From positions 33,741 to 97,740 of the forward strand of contig NZ_WMBB01000020.1 of the NCBI RefSeq assembly GCF_009708175.1: a DNA stretch of 64,000 bases. The letters are read 5' to 3'. Origin of the DNA: Nocardia aurantiaca. Its GTDB lineage: Bacteria; Actinomycetota; Actinomycetes; Mycobacteriales; Mycobacteriaceae. The notes under the pieces are model-generated. The model saw only the letters and a list, made by a program, of their open reading frames with translations. It did no database searches and was not told where the DNA came from. Positions 25,259 to 33,482 of this stretch are shown here, piece by piece. The position numbers were made by a program, and so were the translations under genes. Position 1 is the stretch's first letter. Every line of letters begins with the position of its first letter.

Positions 25259-25927
25259 TCAGGCCCCGATGGCGACCGGATGTCCGGCCAACCGCCATTC
25301 CAGCATGCCGTCCGCGAGGCGAACCGCGTTGCGGCCCTCCGTGTTCAGCAGGCGGATGGCGTCGTAGGCGAGGGCACAGTATTCACCCCGGCAGTAGACG
25401 ACGACCTGGGTGTCGGCGGGGAGTTCCGAAACGCGTTCGGCCAGTTGCTCGATCGGGATGGACAGCGCACCCGGGATATGCCCGGCCAGGTACTCCACGA
25501 CCGGGCGAACATCGAGCACGACCACCGACGAATCATCGGCCAGCGCGACCAGTTCCGCCGCCGTGACCTCCCGCGCGCCGTCCTCGCCCAGATAGTCGGC
25601 CCGCGCGCCCGGGACGGTCGCCTGATGGGCCTCGGCCACCTTCCGCAGCAGCGCCAGCAGCTGCGCGACATCATCACCGGCCAGCTGGTAATGGATGCGC
25701 ACACCCTCGCGCCGAGTCGTCACCAGGCCGGCCTGCTTGAGGGTTTGCAGATGCGCCGACGCGGTGGTCAGATTCAGCCCGGCCGTACTGGCCAGCGCCT
25801 CGACCGTGCGCTCGCCCTGTGCCAGCAGATCCAGCAGCTCCAGCCGCTTTCCACTGGCCAGCGCCTTGCCGCTGGCGGCGAACGCCTCATAGAGACGCGC
25901 CTTCTCAGCACTCGGGTTGATGACCAT
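25259..25927 (-). CDS. ArsR family regulator fused to a rhodanese domain
   Basis: A 222-residue two-domain protein. Residues about 10-95 are an ArsR winged helix (LELLDLLAQGERTVEALAST; TTASAHLQTLKQAGLVTTRR) and about 120-215 a rhodanese domain with the persulfide-type active-site loop YCRGEYCALA. ATG 25927 has GGAGG 8 bases upstream. Fusions of this kind are thought to sense or handle reactive sulfur or redox stress. No transporter or thiol enzyme lies next to it, so the target is unknown; the AT-rich stretch at 25941-25965 before it is where an autoregulatory operator would be expected. Confidence 0.88.
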   Translation of the reverse strand: MVINPSAEKARLYEAFAASGKALASGKRLELLDLLAQGERTVEALASTAGLNLTTASAHLQTLKQAGLVTTRREGVRIHYQLAGDDVAQLLALLRKVAEAHQATVPGARADYLGEDGAREVTAAELVALADDSSVVVLDVRPVVEYLAGHIPGALSIPIEQLAERVSELPADTQVVVYCRGEYCALAYDAIRLLNTEGRNAVRLADGMLEWRLAGHPVAIGA

Positions 25928-26049
25928 CACGGATTCCTCCAATAATCTGTGGAATAGTATAGTCCGCCGCGTCCACGTGGGCGTTCGCCGCACTCACGCA
26001 GAGTCGTCGCCGTGGATCAACGAGCGCGCGGCCCGACCGCACCGCCCTC

Positions 26050-26273
26050 GTGAACGGCCCGGCCACCATCGTTCGCCCCGGCGGCCGTTACCTTCTCCTC
26101 GGTTTCAGCGACCGCCGGCCCGGAACCTGGGGCCCACACCGCCTCAGCCGCACCGATATCGAATCCGCCTTCACCGACGGCCGGCAGCTCGACTCCCTCG
26201 AACCCGCCACCCTCGATATCCTCCCGAGCCCCACCCGGTGGGAGCCTGGCTCGCCGCCCTGCCCCACCGGTAA
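26050..26273 (+). pseudogene. C-terminal remnant of a SAM-dependent methyltransferase, frameshifted
   Basis: One frame reads IVRPGGRYLLLGFSDRRPGT, GPHRLSRTDIESAFTDG and LDSLEPATLDILPSP, the last part of a class I methyltransferase domain. The expected ending then appears in another frame as PVGAWLAALPHR and a stop at 26271-26273. No N-terminal half with the SAM-binding loop is found upstream; the ArsR-rhodanese gene is there instead. It is a decayed 3' fragment with at least one frameshift near 26230. Confidence 0.5.
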
Positions 26274-26810
26274 TCCATGCCCACGCTCGAATCCCGCGTC
26301 CGGACCTGACCGTCCGACGCGGCACCTCCGCCAATTCCCCATGGGTTCGGTGATGGAGGGGGCGAGGATGGCATCCCGGCGGCGACCCTCTCCACGGGAC
26401 GCGTGAGTTCGCGGGGCGGGGGGTGCCCTCGACGAGAAAGCCCGCCGCACCGGATTTCACTGCGGCGCGGACCTATTCGCCGCAAGCAGCAGGACGACGA
26501 CGGCTGCTGAGCGGGGAGGTGCGGACGCCGTGGGTGACTCGAAGGCCGACGACCGGGAGCATGCTGATATCGGGGACCACCACGTCGGGGTGAGGGTTAC
26601 CCTCGCGGGCCTTACTCTCGGCGGCCGGCGTTTCGCTAGCGAAAACAAATCTGCTGAATTGTCGCCGAATCCGAAGGCCCACACGGGGTCAGCGACGCCC
26701 GTGATGGCGTTAGCCCCCTCGACAGGACTCTTGCCTTTGCGCCGTATAGTGATATTTTTCTCCATGGTCGGATCCATCGGAAAACTCACTTCACGCATCA
26801 GGGAGATGTC
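26274..26810. other. 537-base gap without a supported gene
   Basis: Base use is less biased than in genes. On the minus strand a reading from ATG 26764 (MEKNITIRRKGKSPVEG) and, after a frame change, VVVPDISMLPVVGLRVTHG up to about 26473 could be a broken small gene; evidence is thin. A perfect 14-bp palindrome, TTTCGCTAGCGAAA, lies at 26631-26644. The last 50 bases are AT-richer (GTATAGTGATATTTTT) and may hold the promoter of the secreted-protein gene. Confidence 0.3.
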
Positions 26811-27311
26811 GTGTCCAGGGCTGTGAAAGCTACCGCCGCATGGGTTTGCGGGGGAATTCTCGGGATTGTTGCCGGACTCTCCGGAGCGGGCGGCGCGTAC
26901 GCCGACGAGACGGACGGGCCCGTGCAGATCGGCGACACCGTGTATTTCAGCCTGGGTGAATGGAACTGCTCGATCGGCACGGACGGCACGGTGGGATGCG
27001 ATCTGACGGTTCCGGCGGCCACCATGAATGTACTCTACGCCGGGGTACAGGTGCCGGTGCCGAATGTGCCTGCCATTCTCATCGATTCGACCGTATTGCC
27101 GGCGCATCCGCAGTGGAACTCCAACGGCAGCCACACCTTGGCGGGCGGGAATCCTGGTCTGACGCCCATCGCGCAAGTGAGCGGGCACGATCCGCGGTTC
27201 TCGATAACCTATGCGGGCGCGACCTGTCAGATCACCTTCAACGGTACGGCCGTGTGCACGTCGATGGGGCACGGGTTCAGCCAAAGGGGACCAGTGCCTT
27301 TCGGCTACTGA
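26811..27311 (+). CDS. secreted protein of unknown function
   Basis: A 166-residue protein from GTG 26811, with GGGAGA 5 bases upstream. The first 31 residues are a signal peptide (WVCGGILGIVAGLSGAGGAY ending ADE). The mature part has four Cys (WNCSIG, GCDL, ATCQIT, VCTSM), enough for two disulfides, and a beta-rich look (VQIGDTVYFSLGEW, FSITYAG). I do not recognise a family beyond small exported proteins common in nocardiae and mycobacteria. It is convergent with the secreted hydrolase, the stops being 19 bases apart. Confidence 0.75.
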   Translation: MSRAVKATAAWVCGGILGIVAGLSGAGGAYADETDGPVQIGDTVYFSLGEWNCSIGTDGTVGCDLTVPAATMNVLYAGVQVPVPNVPAILIDSTVLPAHPQWNSNGSHTLAGGNPGLTPIAQVSGHDPRFSITYAGATCQITFNGTAVCTSMGHGFSQRGPVPFGY

Positions 27312-27330
27312 TCCCCTTCGAATCACTTGA

Positions 27331-27945
27331 TTACCGGTACCAGACGCCGGAATCCCAATCGCCGTAGTCCCAGACATCGAAATCGTAACGACCGTGTGCA
27401 CCCCCGAAGAGGTAACCCCACCAACCGGCCGAAGTGTCGCAGATCTGGTCATCGCTGTTACACACCGTCAGCACCGGGAAATCGCCGAACCAGTCGTCGA
27501 CGCCGGCCAGCGGATAGCCGATGATCCCGCTGCCGGGAGTCGAGGACAATCCGCCCCAACCCGGGCCGGGGGCCCGCTTGGGATCCGACAGCAGAATGGC
27601 GTTGGCATTGTCGACATCCTGGTGTGCGGTGACCCAGGCGTGCACGATGCCGGCGCCCTCACTGTGCCCGATCAACCGAATGTGGTCGCCCGGACATTCA
27701 TTGCGGTGCTGCCAGAACAGCCGATCGAGTTCGTTCAACCCCGACATCGGGTCGGCGGAGTTGTATCCGACGGGTTGATTGACATACGGGGCGAAGATGG
27801 ACGAGGTGTTGTCGCCGAGTCCGCCGATGCCGATCGCCCAATCACCGGTGCAGTCATCGGCATTGGCCTTCGGAGCCGTCAGGTATGTCGTGGAAAAGAG
27901 GATGGCCAACAGTAATGCGGCGAAGAGCGCCGTTGCTCTACGCAT
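27331..27945 (-). CDS. secreted cutinase/PE-PPE-domain-like hydrolase
   Basis: A 204-residue exported alpha/beta hydrolase. The signal peptide (FAALLLAILFSTTYLTAPKA, cleavage near ANA-DD) is followed by GIGGLGDNTSS, then the nucleophile elbow IGHSEGAGIVHAW with Ser in GHSEG. ILLSDPKRAPGPG and VLTVCNSDDQICDT follow, in the position of the acid of cutinases with a Cys pair. The tail is rich in Trp, Tyr and Asp (YDFDVWDYGDWDSGVWYR). It resembles the serine hydrolase domain of mycobacterial PE-PPE and cutinase-like proteins, which act on ester lipids. Substrate unknown. Confidence 0.75.
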   Translation of the reverse strand: MRRATALFAALLLAILFSTTYLTAPKANADDCTGDWAIGIGGLGDNTSSIFAPYVNQPVGYNSADPMSGLNELDRLFWQHRNECPGDHIRLIGHSEGAGIVHAWVTAHQDVDNANAILLSDPKRAPGPGWGGLSSTPGSGIIGYPLAGVDDWFGDFPVLTVCNSDDQICDTSAGWWGYLFGGAHGRYDFDVWDYGDWDSGVWYR

Positions 27946-28225
27946 GGTCGTAACTTTCTATATTTGTCTGATCTCCGGGTCCAGCCCGGCTTGCGCAGGA
28001 TGTACCCAGGAATTGCTGGCGTTCTTGATTCCTGGCGAAACAGTTACAACCGCACCGTTTTTGTTGGCCGTATCGCGATGTCAGCGGGGTGCGTTCGTGC
28101 GGGCACGGACGCTTGCCCGGCATTGACGCGAGCAGTGCGCATCGCGGCCGTCGTCAAACCCGGTGCGCCGGTGTGAAACTCTTGTAATCGAGAGTGCGCT
28201 GCGGGAAATCGCCGGTGCCGGTGGC

Positions 28226-29089
28226 TCAGTTGCGGAGACGAACAAGGGCGATCGGGCACTCGCTGCCGTTCACAAGGGCATGTCCGGTCGAGCCGAGCGA
28301 CATGCCGGGATAGCCACGGGTGCCGTGGCTTCCGATTACCAACAACTGCGCGCCGGACGCCGTATCCAGCAGAATGCGTGCGGGACGCCCTTCGGCGACA
28401 AGCGGTTTCACCTCGACACCGGGACAAGCCGCGGCATACCGGTCGAGCATGGCGGTCAGCAGGCGGACCGCGTCGTCGTGGCTGTGGGTGTCGCTGGCGC
28501 CGGACAGCTCCCAGGCCTGGACCGCGATCAGGGGCACACCGCGGCGGGAGGCCTCGTCGAGAGCGATCTCGAGCGCGCGGACGCTGTGTGTCGACCCGTC
28601 CACGCCGACCACCACGGGCCGGTCCGACAGCGCGGCCGTCTCGCCGGGAACGACCACCACCGGTCCATGGGCGTGTCGCGCCACACCGGTGCTCACCGAC
28701 CCGAGCAGGCTGCGGTGGTAGGCGCTCATGCCGCGCACGCCGACGACCACGAAGTAGGCGGTCTCCGCGAGGTCCGACAGCACGGTGACGGCCGGGGCGT
28801 CGACCAGGAAGGTGCGGATATCGGGAATCTGCCGGTCCGCCACTGCCTTCCGGGCAGCCTGCGCGGCGCTGTCCAGCGCGGCCTGGGCGGTATCGCGCAG
28901 TCGATCGTGCAGCAGGCGGACGGGGCTCTCGTCCAGCGGGGCGTCGACCACCGCCGGCACCGCGAACACCAGATGCAGGGGCGCCCCGCGCAGCGCCGCG
29001 TCCACGGCGGCCCAGCGCACCGCGTGCAGGGCGGACTCGGAGGCATCGACACCCACGACTATCGGCCGGTCGAGACTGTTGGCAAACAC
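28226..29089 (-). CDS. tandem universal stress protein (UspA x2)
   Basis: A 287-residue protein made of two Usp domains. Domain 1 begins IVVGVDASESALHAVRWA and ends with the ATP loop VGVRGMSAYHRSLLGSVSTG; domain 2 begins VVVGVDGSTHSVRALEIALD and ends with IGSHGTRGYPGMSLGSTGH, so both have G-x2-G-x9-G-S and should bind ATP. GTG 29089 has AAGGAGG upstream. Tandem Usp proteins are abundant in hypoxia and dormancy responses of Mycobacteriales; I found no DosR-type box nearby. No operon partner. Confidence 0.92.
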   Translation of the reverse strand: MFANSLDRPIVVGVDASESALHAVRWAAVDAALRGAPLHLVFAVPAVVDAPLDESPVRLLHDRLRDTAQAALDSAAQAARKAVADRQIPDIRTFLVDAPAVTVLSDLAETAYFVVVGVRGMSAYHRSLLGSVSTGVARHAHGPVVVVPGETAALSDRPVVVGVDGSTHSVRALEIALDEASRRGVPLIAVQAWELSGASDTHSHDDAVRLLTAMLDRYAAACPGVEVKPLVAEGRPARILLDTASGAQLLVIGSHGTRGYPGMSLGSTGHALVNGSECPIALVRLRN

Positions 29090-29288
29090 CTCGTTCGGCC
29101 TCCTTCCCCGTGGAAGAACCCTCCGCGGGCGATCCTACAAGCCGACCGGCCGGTCTCCGGGTTGACTCGCCGTCGGCAGTCCGACGACGAACCCTGCCGA
29201 GTGGCGATCAACAGGTGCTCGCCGGGCCGGGGAGCACCTCGCTCGTCTGGACAGTGCTGGCGCTCAGCAGGATTGGACAGCGGCACTC

Positions 29289-29981
29289 TCACCGCGCATC
29301 AGCACGGGTTTCCGGCCCAGACCGCGCGGGCTGCCCGCCGCCGGTCGGTTCGGTGATCGGAAGTGGGACAGGAAGGGCTCGGCGCGAACGGTATTCGCGA
29401 CGCCAGCGCAGGAAGCCGAGGACGACCAGGAGGAAGAACAGACCGTAGACCGCGCCCGAGGCGTACAGGCCGGACTTCACCGCGAGCGGGACCCCGACGA
29501 GATCGACGAGCATCCAGATGATCCAGAAGTCGGTCAGGGCCCGGCTCTGGGCGAAGGTCGCGATGGCGCTGCCGACGAAGACGTAGGCATTGGCCCACGG
29601 GGACCAGGCGATGTGCAGCCAGCCGAGGTGGGCGAACGCCTCGGCAACCGCGATCGTGCCGACCACCAGCAGCATCAGCAGGGTCAGGCGTTCGCGGCGA
29701 GTGGCCGGGCGGACCATCAGGTCCCGATGGTCGGAAGTGCCGCGCCGCCACGCCATCCACCCGTAGCCCGCGAGCACGATGAACAACAGTTGCTTGAGCG
29801 CATTGCCGGGCACGTGGGCGTGCACCGAGGCCGCCATCAGCAGGACCGCACCGACCAGCTGGACGGGCCAGGTCCACATGGTCTTGCGCATGGCCAGCCA
29901 GACCACCGCGAGAGAGAGCACATTGCCGAGGGCGTCGGTCCAGAGGATGTGTTCACCGAACAGGTTGAATCCGGCGTCCAC
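29289..29981 (-). CDS. pnuC: PnuC-like vitamin (nicotinamide riboside) transporter
   Basis: A 230-residue membrane protein with about seven spans from GTG 29981, behind GGAGGA. The PnuC pattern is recognisable: WTDALGNVLSLAVVWLAMRK, W-rich helix MWTWPVQLVGAVLL, KQLLFIVLAGYGWMAWRRG with the Y-G-x-x-x-W element, and FWIIWMLVDLVGVPLAVKSG near the C terminus. PnuC proteins take up nicotinamide riboside by facilitated diffusion; thiamine- and riboflavin-specific relatives exist. No riboswitch-like structure or kinase gene was seen nearby, so the vitamin is not certain. Confidence 0.82.
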   Translation of the reverse strand: MDAGFNLFGEHILWTDALGNVLSLAVVWLAMRKTMWTWPVQLVGAVLLMAASVHAHVPGNALKQLLFIVLAGYGWMAWRRGTSDHRDLMVRPATRRERLTLLMLLVVGTIAVAEAFAHLGWLHIAWSPWANAYVFVGSAIATFAQSRALTDFWIIWMLVDLVGVPLAVKSGLYASGAVYGLFFLLVVLGFLRWRREYRSRRALPVPLPITEPTGGGQPARSGPETRADAR

Positions 29982-30277
29982 CGGGCCTCCTCCGCTGCCT
30001 TCCGAGCACGGCCGCTGGACGAGTGTCCGGGTCGTGCGTCCTGTGGTTGTGCCGAACCACCGTGCCACGACCCGATATTCCCGATCGCGCGCGGGTCCCG
30101 ATTTTCCACTCCTCCGGAGTGTCGACCTCGACGCCCGCACTGGGATCGGCGTTTCGCCTCGGCTCGGTGACCTTCGACCAGGCGGACGCGGTCACCATCA
30201 GCCTGAGCGCCTGACGGGCGGTATGTCCCTCCTGCCTCGTGCGCAATTTCGGTGCTTCACATGTCGGTGTAGCACGA

Positions 30278-31432
30278 CTAGTTGAAGCCGGGACTATTGG
30301 GTTTTGGTGAGGGCGTGGCGATTTGGGCTGTAGGGGATTTTGGTCGGGTCGGGTTGGGTGCGGTCGGGCGAGTGCGGACGTATTCGATGTAGCCGGTGCC
30401 GGTGATCGGTTTTCCGTCGTGGTGGCCGTTGTAGGAGTAGCCGCCGATCCAGCCCTGACCGATCCCGAAGACGGGGTCGGTGTCGTAGCGTGCGTTGATC
30501 TCGGTGGTGACGGCGCCGTCGTCGTTGTGGATGCGCCAGCGGAATTCGGCGGGAAGCAGCATCTCGGCGCCGTTGGGCGCGATGTGGGGTTGGTCCTGGT
30601 AGCGCAGCACCTCGAACACGACACTGTCGTCGACGTGTCGGCGCGATCGGCCGTCGGTTTGTTTGATCCACGCGCCTGTCAGGACGGGTTGCTGGAAGGC
30701 CTCGGCGCTGGCGAGCATCAGCAGGGTGTCCGGGGCCAGCTTGATGACCTGGTAGGTGAAGAAGTTCCACGGCAGCTTAAGCGGTTGCGGCACGGCCGTG
30801 TCGCGGATCGCGGTGAGTGAAAGGGCACGTGCGTGTTCGAGCGAGAGGATCCCGCTGATCTGCTGAGTCCGGCCTTTCCAGGTCAGTGTGCCTTGGTAGG
30901 TAGCTGGGTAGCCGAGGTGCTGGTAGATGGGACTGCGTGCGAACCAGGTGACCTGGCCGGTGCAGTGGGCGGTGATGTCGAGGCGGAGCTCGGGCTGCTC
31001 GACGACGATCTCGTAGTCGGGGAAGGCGCCGGTGAGGGTGAGGTTCTCGCCGATCTGGATGTGGGAGCCGTCTTGTTCGAAGCGGCAGTCGCGTCGAGTG
31101 GAGTAGCGGCGGAACCAGGAAGCACCCGGCGCGGCGGTGCCGACCGCGAGTGTGGCTGTCGTGCGGGGGGTGTCGGCCACCATGTCGTCGAGGTCGAAGA
31201 CCTCCACACCTGCCGTTCCGATCAGTGCCAGACACGTGAGGTGGCGGTGTGGTGCGGGCAGGTCGGGGATGACCACGTTGTAGTGGGAGAAGGTGAATCG
31301 CTTTCCCCGGGTATGCGGGCGCAGCAGCGGTCCGCGCGGCAGCGGGGCGTCCTCGGGGGCGTAGGCGTGGAAGAAGCGCCCGAGTAGTCGGGCGAGATGA
31401 GCGTTGCGGCGTTCGGCGAGCGATCGGGACAT
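30278..31432 (-). CDS. conserved hypothetical protein (DUF6670-like)
   Basis: A 384-residue protein from ATG 31432. It has no signal or membrane segment, is rich in aromatic residues, and has lipocalin-like strands (SHIQIGENLTLTGAFPDYEI, LRLDITAHCTGQVTWFARSP). I believe it belongs to the uncharacterised DUF6670 family of Mycobacteriales, but the family name is from memory. It is the last of three genes, behind a TetR gene (32 bases) and a flavin oxidoreductase. Such proteins recall AttH/hydroxyneurosporene-synthase-like folds that act on hydrophobic ligands. The C-terminal 25 residues are Pro/Thr rich and look disordered. Confidence 0.72.
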   Translation of the reverse strand: MSRSLAERRNAHLARLLGRFFHAYAPEDAPLPRGPLLRPHTRGKRFTFSHYNVVIPDLPAPHRHLTCLALIGTAGVEVFDLDDMVADTPRTTATLAVGTAAPGASWFRRYSTRRDCRFEQDGSHIQIGENLTLTGAFPDYEIVVEQPELRLDITAHCTGQVTWFARSPIYQHLGYPATYQGTLTWKGRTQQISGILSLEHARALSLTAIRDTAVPQPLKLPWNFFTYQVIKLAPDTLLMLASAEAFQQPVLTGAWIKQTDGRSRRHVDDSVVFEVLRYQDQPHIAPNGAEMLLPAEFRWRIHNDDGAVTTEINARYDTDPVFGIGQGWIGGYSYNGHHDGKPITGTGYIEYVRTRPTAPNPTRPKSPTAQIATPSPKPNSPGFN

Positions 31433-31464
31433 GCTGGTGTCTTTCTCGGTGGGCTCGGCGGTGA

Positions 31465-32055
31465 CTACACCGCGAGCAGGTGGTCGAAGACGGTGTCGAA
31501 GAAGTCGTGGAGCGGGTCGGCGTTGTGGGCGGCGCGGGCACGGGTGAGGCTGCCTTCCCACGCGCTGAGCACCAGCCCTGCCAGGCGGTCGGCCGGCACG
31601 GCCGCGGAGACCTCCCCGGCCGCCTGTGCCGCAGTGATGACGTCGGTGAGCTGGAACTTCCAGCCCTCGAAGAGGTCGGCCAAGAGCTGGCGGGGCCGGT
31701 CCAGTTCGTCGGCTATCTCGTTGGAGAAGTTGCCCATCAAGCACCCGCGCCGGTAGTCCGACTCGGTGAACCGGCGCGCGAGTTCCTCGAAATGCGCTCG
31801 CAGCGCGGCGACGGCTCCCGCACTGCGGTCGGTCAGCAGATCGAGCGGGCTTTGCGCGGCGTACTGCTCGAGAGCCGCCAGCGCGAGGTCTTCCTTGCTG
31901 GCGAAGTGGTTGTAGAACGAGCCCTTGGGCATTCCGGCGGCGTTCGTGATCTCTTGCACGCCGACGGCGTGGTAGCCGCGTGAATGGAACAGATCCAGCC
32001 CGGCTTGTAGCAGCCGCTCTCGGACTTCGGCGGTTGCGGCCCGTTGGCGGGTCAT
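31465..32055 (-). CDS. TetR family regulator of the flavin oxidoreductase operon
   Basis: A 196-residue repressor. HTH: VGVQEITNAAGMPKGSFYNHFASKEDLAL near residues 30-60. The ligand domain contains RRGCLMGNFSNEIADE; this Cys-Leu-Met-Gly-Asn-x-Ser element is typical of the LfrR/AcuR/NemR-like TetR group, in which the Cys may sense electrophiles. ATG 32055 overlaps the stop of the flavin oxidoreductase by ATGA. The likely operator is the 20-bp palindrome at 33323-33342 before the first gene, giving autoregulation of the whole operon. Confidence 0.9.
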   Translation of the reverse strand: MTRQRAATAEVRERLLQAGLDLFHSRGYHAVGVQEITNAAGMPKGSFYNHFASKEDLALAALEQYAAQSPLDLLTDRSAGAVAALRAHFEELARRFTESDYRRGCLMGNFSNEIADELDRPRQLLADLFEGWKFQLTDVITAAQAAGEVSAAVPADRLAGLVLSAWEGSLTRARAAHNADPLHDFFDTVFDHLLAV

Positions 32056-33311
32056 CGCAGTCCTCCGGTGATCCGATGCGCGAGGTAGGGGGCGTAATGC
32101 CAGGAGTATTCCGCCAACGTCAGCAGCGGGTGCCGCCCCGGCTTCGGGTCCCGTCGTCGGCCCATGCGTTGCAACTGCGTGGTGTGCCAGATGAGGTCGG
32201 TCATACCGTCGAAGCGGCGCCACCCGAGCTGACGCGGGCGCACGGTGCTGGCGGCCGCGGTCCCGTCGAGGAACCTGCGCGCGAGATCGGGTTCCAGGGC
32301 CAGTGGGCGCCCGAGGCCGATGACGTCAACGGCACCGGAGTCGAGTGCCGCGGCCATCCCGGCCACGGTGCGGAAGCCACCGGAAACCATCAACGGAACC
32401 CGCAGGCCGTCGCGGACCTCCTCGGCGAAATCGACGAAGTAGGCCTCCCGCGCCCGCGTGCTCGCCTTGACCGGTTGTGCCGGCACACCCATGAACGCGG
32501 TCGACTCGTAGGTGCCACCGGAGATCTCGACCAGATCCACCGGCTCGTTGTTGAGCATGCCGACCACCTCCACCGCGTCGTGGCGGTCGAACCCTCCACG
32601 CTGGAAGTCGGCCGAGTTGAGTTTCACCGCCACGACCGCATCGGAGCCGACCGCGAACCGAACCGCTCGCACGACTTCGAGGAGCAAACGGCTCCGCCCG
32701 GCCAGGTCACCACCCCACGCATCGGTGCGCAGATTGGTCAGCGGGGACAGGAACTGGCTGATCAGATAGCCGTGGGCGGCGTGGATCTCCACACCGTCGA
32801 ACCCCGCCCCGACCATGACCGCCGCAGCAGCGGCGAATCGTGCGATCAGTGCCTCGATCTCGGCGCCGGTCAACTCCCGCGGCGTCCGGAAGATCCCGGC
32901 GGCGCCCCGCACACCCACGGCGGACGGGGCGACCGGGCGGGCGCTCACGCCGGCAAGCACTTGACGTCCCGGGTGATTGAGTTGCGCAAGCGTCACCGCC
33001 CCACCGGCCTTCGCCGCCGCGGCCCAACGAGACAGCATCGGCAGGTCGCGATCGTCCTCGACAGCGACGTTGCCGGCCTCTCCGAGCGCGCGACGGTCGA
33101 CCATCACGTTGCCCGTGATGAGAAGCCCGGCCCCGCCGCTGGCCCACCGTTCATACAGCGCGACGTGCCGCTCGGTAGGCGCACTGCGGGCATCGCCCAG
33201 GCACTCCGACATCGCGGCCTTGGCCAGACGATTCGACAGAACCGTCCCGTTCGGCAGTACCAGAGACTCGGCCAGAGGTGTCGTCACACCTCCGAGCGCT
33301 GATCCTTCCAT
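32052..33311 (-). CDS. NADH:flavin oxidoreductase (Old Yellow Enzyme family)
   Basis: A 419-residue TIM-barrel flavoenzyme. Start at ATG 33311, 6 bases after AGGAGG; ATG 33317 abuts that site and is disfavoured. Motifs: LPNGTVLSNRLAKAAMSE (FMN site start), LAQLNHPGRQV, GFDGVEIHAAHGYLISQFLS with the catalytic His pair region, NLRTDAWGG, and VMVSGG-like LMVSGGFRTVAGM with VDVIGLGRPLALEP for the phosphate site. It lacks the C-terminal FeS/pyridine domains of 2,4-dienoyl-CoA reductase. Such enzymes reduce activated C=C bonds or nitro compounds; together with a NemR/AcuR-like TetR this suggests an electrophile-responsive unit. Confidence 0.9.
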   Translation of the reverse strand: MEGSALGGVTTPLAESLVLPNGTVLSNRLAKAAMSECLGDARSAPTERHVALYERWASGGAGLLITGNVMVDRRALGEAGNVAVEDDRDLPMLSRWAAAAKAGGAVTLAQLNHPGRQVLAGVSARPVAPSAVGVRGAAGIFRTPRELTGAEIEALIARFAAAAAVMVGAGFDGVEIHAAHGYLISQFLSPLTNLRTDAWGGDLAGRSRLLLEVVRAVRFAVGSDAVVAVKLNSADFQRGGFDRHDAVEVVGMLNNEPVDLVEISGGTYESTAFMGVPAQPVKASTRAREAYFVDFAEEVRDGLRVPLMVSGGFRTVAGMAAALDSGAVDVIGLGRPLALEPDLARRFLDGTAAASTVRPRQLGWRRFDGMTDLIWHTTQLQRMGRRRDPKPGRHPLLTLAEYSWHYAPYLAHRITGGLR

Positions 33312-33322
33312 GAACATCCTCC

Positions 33323-33342
33323 TAAGATGACCAGTCGTCTTA
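33323..33342. promoter_or_regulatory. 20-bp palindromic operator of the oxidoreductase-TetR operon
   Basis: TAAGATGACCAGTCGTCTTA: the two 10-base arms match at 8 of 10 positions (TAAGAyGACy). It begins 12 bases upstream of ATG 33311 and is followed by GTTAACTAGT-like AT-rich sequence, a typical place for a TetR repressor site. The cognate regulator is probably the second gene of the operon. Confidence 0.6.
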
Positions 33343-33482
33343 ACTAGTGAAGCGCTTCCCGGGCCCAAGGTCAATGCGAACTGCGTTGTCTTCTTCGCTG
33401 CATTGGTGAATACACGGCGGATTCCCGCCATCCTCGGCTCGGCAAAATGACCTTGTCCGCCGGCGTGGGTACGTTGGCGGAT

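Noticed and set aside
26457..27452. 331-residue minus-strand ORF over the secreted-protein gene
   Set aside because: The plus-strand gene has a signal peptide, paired cysteines and a ribosome site; the minus frame has no recognisable features.
30278..31744. 488-residue frame extending the conserved hypothetical protein upstream
   Set aside because: The extra N-terminal part is out-of-frame sequence of the TetR gene; ATG 31432 starts the homologous protein.
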